64,000 nucleotides of DNA, taken from NCBI RefSeq assembly GCF_000981505.1, contig NZ_LN827929.1, positions 62,001 through 126,000 on the forward strand, written 5' to 3'. Shown here piece after piece: positions 60,066 through 64,000 of this stretch (within the stretch, counting starts at the first letter, position 1; the number at the start of each line of letters is the position of its first letter). The notes beneath the pieces are model-generated. The model ran no database searches and was not told the DNA's origin. It saw only the letters and a program-made list of their open reading frames with translations. The position numbers and the translations under genes were made by a program. Source of the stretch: Candidatus Methylopumilus planktonicus (lineage in GTDB: Bacteria; Pseudomonadota; Gammaproteobacteria; Burkholderiales; Methylophilaceae).

Positions 60066-60457
60066 GATTGATTGGATTGAATATGAATGATGCCATCTTG
60101 AGCGCCTTGGATTGCCTTGGCAATGAGAGCATCGAAAGACTCATGGCGATAACTAATGCTGCGGATAAGCATAGATAAATTTACACCCGCAATTGCACTC
60201 ACTCTTCCTGGCTTAATTATTTTAGTAATAATGTTACAAGGTGTTGCTCCAAATATATCTGTCAAGATTAAAACGCCATCACCTTGATCTAAGAGATTAA
60301 TTCTTTCCGATATTTGCTTAAACATATTTTCATGTTCACAATCATTTTCGATTGAGAGAAATTCTAGAAATAATGGCTGATCCCCAAGAACATGTGTTGC
60401 GCATTCAATAAGAGATTTTCCGAGTTCGCCGTGCGTGATAAGAAGAATACCAATCAT
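60059..60457 (-). CDS. PTS EIIA component, mannose family
   Basis: 132 residues. GILLITHGELGKSLIECA carries the active-site His (near residue 9), and LTDIFGATPCNII is typical of EIIA-Man. It accepts phosphate from HPr. With no EIIB/IIC near by, it is probably a regulatory endpoint. In many betaproteobacteria this small EIIA lies beside ptsH and ptsI in the same way. Confidence 0.93.
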   Translation of the reverse strand: MIGILLITHGELGKSLIECATHVLGDQPLFLEFLSIENDCEHENMFKQISERINLLDQGDGVLILTDIFGATPCNIITKIIKPGRVSAIAGVNLSMLIRSISYRHESFDALIAKAIQGAQDGIIHIQSNQSC

Positions 60458-60465
60458 AAGTTCTT

Positions 60466-61305
60466 TTAATGGTTAATATCTCTGTGACGAATAGTCACTT
60501 GAGATTTTGGGTTAGAAAAGTTAGTAAATAATTTATTCGCAATATAAACGGAGCGATGTTTGCCACCAGTACATCCAATAGCTATATTTAGAGAATGTCT
60601 TTGTTCTATTTTGAAAGCACTTAGCCATTCCTTTACAAAGTGATTAATATCTTGAAACATCTTATCAACCTCTTTGAAGTTTTCAAAAAAATCTATAACA
60701 GGCTTGTCTATCCCGGTTAAATTTTTTAGATTTGATTCGTAGTGTGGATTAGGAAGGCAGCGCACATCAAAGATAAAATCTGCATCAAGTGGGATGCCAA
60801 ACTTATATCCGAATGAACTAAGTTGTAAGGCCAGACGATCTTCTTTTAGCTGAATTAATTCACTCAATGCTGTCTTCAATACATTGACAGACATATTGCT
60901 AGTATCAATTTTGTAACCAATTTCAGCTAAAGGTGCGAGCATGGAACGCTCTTTTTCTATAGCTTCATCAAGGGATAGCTTTTCATTTGCTAATGGATGT
61001 CTCCGCCTAGTTTCGCCAAATCGTCTAACTATAGATTCTGTAGAGGATTCTAAATAAATAAGCTTCGTTTTGATAGATAAAGACTCGATTTCTTTAATAA
61101 CATGAGGTAATTTTTCAATATCTATACTCCTAATATCAACACTTATAGCAACCTTATCTTGATGTTCATGATTAAGATGTTGAGAAATGCTAGATAAAAG
61201 CGTGACTGGTAAATTATCAATACAGTAAAAATTATTGTCTTCTAGAGCATTTAGGGCAATGCTTTTACCCGAGCCTGACAATCCTGAAATAATAATGACT
61301 TCCAT
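60466..61305 (-). CDS. rapZ: RNase adapter protein RapZ
   Basis: 279 residues. Walker A GLSGSGKSIALNALED and the IDNLPVTLL stretch start the protein; the C-terminal domain has HSLNIAIGCTGGKHRSVYIANKL. RapZ guides small RNA decay for glucosamine-6-phosphate synthase in E. coli. It lies between hprK (two-base gap) and EIIA (eight-base gap), the standard position. Confidence 0.95.
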   Translation of the reverse strand: MEVIIISGLSGSGKSIALNALEDNNFYCIDNLPVTLLSSISQHLNHEHQDKVAISVDIRSIDIEKLPHVIKEIESLSIKTKLIYLESSTESIVRRFGETRRRHPLANEKLSLDEAIEKERSMLAPLAEIGYKIDTSNMSVNVLKTALSELIQLKEDRLALQLSSFGYKFGIPLDADFIFDVRCLPNPHYESNLKNLTGIDKPVIDFFENFKEVDKMFQDINHFVKEWLSAFKIEQRHSLNIAIGCTGGKHRSVYIANKLFTNFSNPKSQVTIRHRDINH

Positions 61306-61307
61306 AA

Positions 61308-61889
61308 TTAATGATCTAAACTTAATTGAAGATTAAGCTTCTGTGAAAGATTCTTTGTTGCATTAGATCCCCTATTAAGTAATATGTAGTTTTTAACTAC
61401 AGTTTCAATTAAAAGGCTTACATGTCTTGTTTTATCTATAGGGAGCTCTATTTTAGGAACAGTAATATCAAAAAGCTTAAAAGAACCTATATCCATATCT
61501 AGTCTCGGGTAGAGTATTTTTTTTTGGAATGATTTCAATTCAACCACTAAAAAAAGCTTTTCTTTTTTGATTATGCTTTTATCACCGAATAATTTTTTAA
61601 TATCAAGTATGCCTAAGCTACGAACCCCCATTACATTGGCAAGGAGTGATGGCGCTTGGCCTATGAGTGTATTTTCATCTTGTTTGAAAAATTCTACACT
61701 ATCGTCAGCAATAAGCTTATTGCCTCTGTAAATTAAATCAAGTGCAACCTCACTTTTACCAATACCTGATTTGCCAACGATTAATATACCTTTACCTTTA
61801 ATTACAACAAAAACACCATGTGCATGTTTTGTAGCTTGAGGGACTTTAGATTTTAATGGGTTTAAATTAAAAATTTTTGATAAATACAT
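61308..61889 (-). CDS. hprK: HPr kinase/phosphorylase, short form lacking the N-terminal domain
   Basis: 193 residues against about 310 for standard HprK. The catalytic half is complete: P-loop GKSGIGKS (39-46), LIYRGNKLIADDSVEFF, and the VRSLGILDIKKLFGDKSI signature. The roughly 130-residue N-terminal domain is missing, as in alphaproteobacterial HprK. It phosphorylates Ser46 of HPr, which is present. The start overlaps the hpf stop (TAATG), so the short form is genuine and not a truncated frame. Confidence 0.9.
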   Translation of the reverse strand: MYLSKIFNLNPLKSKVPQATKHAHGVFVVIKGKGILIVGKSGIGKSEVALDLIYRGNKLIADDSVEFFKQDENTLIGQAPSLLANVMGVRSLGILDIKKLFGDKSIIKKEKLFLVVELKSFQKKILYPRLDMDIGSFKLFDITVPKIELPIDKTRHVSLLIETVVKNYILLNRGSNATKNLSQKLNLQLSLDH

Positions 61890-62215
61890 TATTCTATCGA
61901 CTGGTGTTTTAAGCCGCCTTCAACTCGGTGGTGATCCTTATGTAATTCTTTATATTTAATGACTTGGCGATCTAATTTACTCGATAGTAAATCAATGGCG
62001 GTGTACATACTTTCACCTCTGCATTCAGCATGAATATCGCTCTTTGGAAGATGAATAGTAGCCTCTACAATGTGTTCTAGTTTAATTACTGTGAGTGTGA
62101 CCTTTGCATCAATTACATGATCAAAATGGTGGAAAATTTTAGCTAATTTAGTTTGAATATATTCCTTTAATGACGGAGTGATTTCTAAATGATGGCCAGT
62201 TAAATGAATATTCAT
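61889..62215 (-). CDS. hpf: Ribosome hibernation promoting factor (short HPF)
   Basis: 108 residues. MNIHLTGHHLEITPSLKEYIQ and the RGESMYTAIDLLSSKLDRQVIK core are typical of HPF/YfiA. It binds 30S subunits in stationary phase. It follows rpoN by 21 bases. In most betaproteobacteria ptsN comes next, but here hprK does. Confidence 0.95.
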   Translation of the reverse strand: MNIHLTGHHLEITPSLKEYIQTKLAKIFHHFDHVIDAKVTLTVIKLEHIVEATIHLPKSDIHAECRGESMYTAIDLLSSKLDRQVIKYKELHKDHHRVEGGLKHQSIE

Positions 62216-62236
62216 ATTATTTCCTTAAGGTTAGAG

Positions 62237-63646
62237 TTATAAAATTTTTCTAAGGTTGGTTGGAGCAATATTTAGTATTTCTCTATATTTCGCCACAGTT
62301 CTTCGTGCAATATTAATATCCTGATTCTTTAATAATAAAACAATCTCGCTATCTGAAAGTGGTTTTTTTGGATCTTCTTGTTTAATAACTTCTTTAATTT
62401 TAGCCCTAATTGCAGTAGATGCAAGTTCATTACCTGAGCTATTGTCAATTGAACTTCCAAAGAAAAATTTGAGCTCATAAATGCCCCGAGGCGTATTAAT
62501 ATATTTGTTTGATGTAACTCTAGAGATGGTGGATTCATGAAGACCAACTTCTTCAGCAATCTCTCTTAAAATAAGAGGCTTCATCATAGATTCACCATAA
62601 TCTAAAAAATCTTTTTGATGTTTCATGATGGCTTCTGAAACTTTAAGAATTGTGACAAACCGCTGTTGTATGTTTTTCACAATCCATTTTGCTTCTTGTA
62701 TTTGACTAGATAAATGATGAGCTGAGTCAGCTTGCGAATTTTTGATTAGGTCTCGATAAATATGATTTAAGCGAAGCTTTGGAATTGCTTGTTCGTTTAA
62801 TGAAACTTGCCAATTAGCCTTTACTTTTTTTACATTAACTTCATGTTGAACGAAGTGATGACTTTCAATGGTGGAAAATATATTTCCAGGTTTTGGGTTA
62901 AGACTTTTAATTACCTTCTGAATTTCTCTTAGCACTTCATCTTCACAGCCTAATATTTTTTTAAGCTTAACAAAGTCACGAGAGGCCAGAAGGTTTAGAT
63001 GAGATTTAATAACTTTAATGGAAAGTATGTGAATCGGACTTTCTTCCTTACTTTCAAGTTGAAGCGTCAAGCATTCAATAAGATCTCTTGCGCCAATTCC
63101 AGGTGGCGCTTGTTTTTGAAGTAATTTTAGTAAGGATTCTATTTCTTCAATACTTACTTCATACTCCTTTGGAATACTTGATAAGAAGTAATCTAGAGGC
63201 TCTTCCAAATAGCCATCTTCATTGATTGAATCTATTAGAAGAGAAATAATTGCTTGATCCTTCTCGCCAATTGGAATTAAATGAAAAATATCTTCAAGGT
63301 ATTGTTTTAGGGTTTGTGCCGCAGACTCTCGATACTCATTTGAATCGATATAATTATTATCTTTTGCGTATTCTTCATCCCAATTAATTTCGTGTTCATA
63401 AATAGGATCTTGGATTTCTTGATCGTTTAAAATTTCAAATGAAGTTTCTTCCTGAGGAGTTATCGCAATATCTTTACCGTCTTCCTCATCTTCCTCTAGC
63501 ATTTCAATTAAAGGGTTCTGTTGAATGAGAATTTCAAGTTCTTGATTAAGCTCCACAGATGACATCTGGAGAAGCTTAATAGACTGTTGAAGTTGAGGAG
63601 TAAGCGATAAGTGTTGAGACGCTTTAAATTGAAGATTTTGTTTCAT
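62237..63646 (-). CDS. rpoN: RNA polymerase sigma-54 factor
   Basis: 469 residues. Region I is Gln/Leu-rich (SLTPQLQQSIKLLQMSSVEL), the acidic region II follows, and the RpoN box ARRTVAKYRE lies near the C-terminus, which ends NLRKIL. It needs AAA+ activators to open promoters. The one candidate activator in the window, NtrX, has a decayed ATPase, so others must exist elsewhere if sigma-54 is used. Confidence 0.96.
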   Translation of the reverse strand: MKQNLQFKASQHLSLTPQLQQSIKLLQMSSVELNQELEILIQQNPLIEMLEEDEEDGKDIAITPQEETSFEILNDQEIQDPIYEHEINWDEEYAKDNNYIDSNEYRESAAQTLKQYLEDIFHLIPIGEKDQAIISLLIDSINEDGYLEEPLDYFLSSIPKEYEVSIEEIESLLKLLQKQAPPGIGARDLIECLTLQLESKEESPIHILSIKVIKSHLNLLASRDFVKLKKILGCEDEVLREIQKVIKSLNPKPGNIFSTIESHHFVQHEVNVKKVKANWQVSLNEQAIPKLRLNHIYRDLIKNSQADSAHHLSSQIQEAKWIVKNIQQRFVTILKVSEAIMKHQKDFLDYGESMMKPLILREIAEEVGLHESTISRVTSNKYINTPRGIYELKFFFGSSIDNSSGNELASTAIRAKIKEVIKQEDPKKPLSDSEIVLLLKNQDINIARRTVAKYREILNIAPTNLRKIL

Positions 63647-63672
63647 CGCTTAAATAGCGCTAATCTAAATAG

Positions 63673-64000
63673 TTATAGATAAAAATCCTTACCTAAATAA
63701 ACATCTTTAACATTTTGATCGTTAGCAAGAGTTTTAGGTAGTCCAGATGCAAGAATTTTCCCTTGATTTACAATATACGCGCGATCACAAATACCTAAAG
63801 TTTCACGAACATTATGATCTGTAATGAGAATGCCAATTTTTTGTTCGGCGAGATATTTAATGATTTTTTGAATATCAATGACCGCAATTGGATCAATACC
63901 TGCAAAAGGTTCATCTAATAGAATAAATGCGGGATCAGAGGCAAGGCATCTAGCGATTTCAACACGACGTCTTTCGCCCCCGGAAAGGCTGATTGCAGGA
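63673..64000 (-). CDS. lptB: LPS export ABC transporter ATP-binding protein LptB (partial)
   Basis: The minus-strand frame enters from the right edge and stops at 63673-63675, so only the C-terminal ~108 residues are here. The ABC signature LSGGERRRVEIARCLA, Walker B FILLDEPFAGIDPIAV and the switch TDHNVRET are visible, then the end LGKDFYL. LptB powers LPS transport with LptFG. rpoN follows 26 bases downstream, the usual gene order. Confidence 0.93.
   Translation of the reverse strand, partial: PAISLSGGERRRVEIARCLASDPAFILLDEPFAGIDPIAVIDIQKIIKYLAEQKIGILITDHNVRETLGICDRAYIVNQGKILASGLPKTLANDQNVKDVYLGKDFYL

Overview
The window is a gene-dense, visibly AT-rich stretch of a Gram-negative bacterial chromosome. 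The best fit is a small-genome betaproteobacterium of the Methylophilaceae type (OM43 / Methylopumilus-like). The fit rests on gene order: argC-bactofilin-erpA, rimP-nusA-infB-rbfA-truB-rpsO-pnp, zapB-zapA-6S RNA, metK-SAH riboswitch-ahcY-metF, def-fmt-rsmB-DUF4390-ntrY-ntrX and lptB-rpoN-hpf-hprK-rapZ-PTS. It also rests on very short intergenic spaces and on a periplasmic EF-hand protein and a YVTN propeller that would suit a methylotroph. The taxonomic call is inference; no rRNA is present.

Layout. 1-5 kb: tail of argC, a small membrane protein, bactofilin, erpA, then gltA and anmK on the minus strand and tyrS. 5-13.5 kb: transcription/translation operon rimP to pnp, with a leader hairpin before rimP and a terminator between rpsO and pnp. 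13.5-16.1 kb: dksA with a long Lys/Ala/Pro tail, folD, an EF-hand protein and tRNA-Pro/Arg/His. 16.1-25.5 kb: moeB/thiF-type enzyme, valS, rhodanese and TusA, MAPEG, an acyltransferase, DUF3147, a GNAT/FemAB-like protein, a secreted HNH protein, a tiny zinc-finger-like ORF, a ROK kinase, DedA and a small lipoprotein. 25.5-33.4 kb is the most accessory part: selO, three small membrane/exported proteins (two are paralogues), tRNA-Phe, a panB/5-FCL cassette beside a duplicated tRNA-Phe promoter, an arsR-arsI-arsC-aqpS operon, and a BtuM-like transporter. 33.4-41.5 kb: btuB with its cobalamin riboswitch, yggX, phoU, rpiA, ilvA, a YVTN propeller, EVE protein, 6S RNA and zapA/zapB. 41.5-48.3 kb: xerC, dapF, lipid A acyltransferase, metK, SAH riboswitch, ahcY, metF and smg. 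48.5-55.2 kb: def-fmt-rsmB-DUF4390-ntrY-ntrX. 55.2-64 kb (minus strand): lptB, rpoN, hpf, hprK, rapZ, EIIA, HPr, EI, prlC and exonuclease III.

How the genes work together. MetK, AhcY and MetF form the SAM/methyl cycle, with ahcY under an SAH riboswitch. BtuB and the BtuM-like protein form a B12 uptake route across both membranes, controlled by a cobalamin riboswitch that appears to work through a terminator. ArsC reduces arsenate and the AqpS-type channel would release arsenite; ArsI adds C-As bond cleavage; ArsR probably represses through a perfect palindrome over its own start codon. The PTS genes include no sugar permease, so they look regulatory (PTS-Ntr-like).

Most notable items: an EF-hand protein with lanmodulin-like loop spacing, the duplicated tRNA-Phe promoter beside a probably foreign panB/5-FCL cassette with an atypical PanB active site, a BtuM-like protein with histidines where a cobalt-binding cysteine is expected, an NtrX with a decayed AAA+ ATPase, DksA fused to a histone-H1-like tail, and a short HprK next to an absent ptsN. 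I saw no insertion sequence, prophage or CRISPR array.
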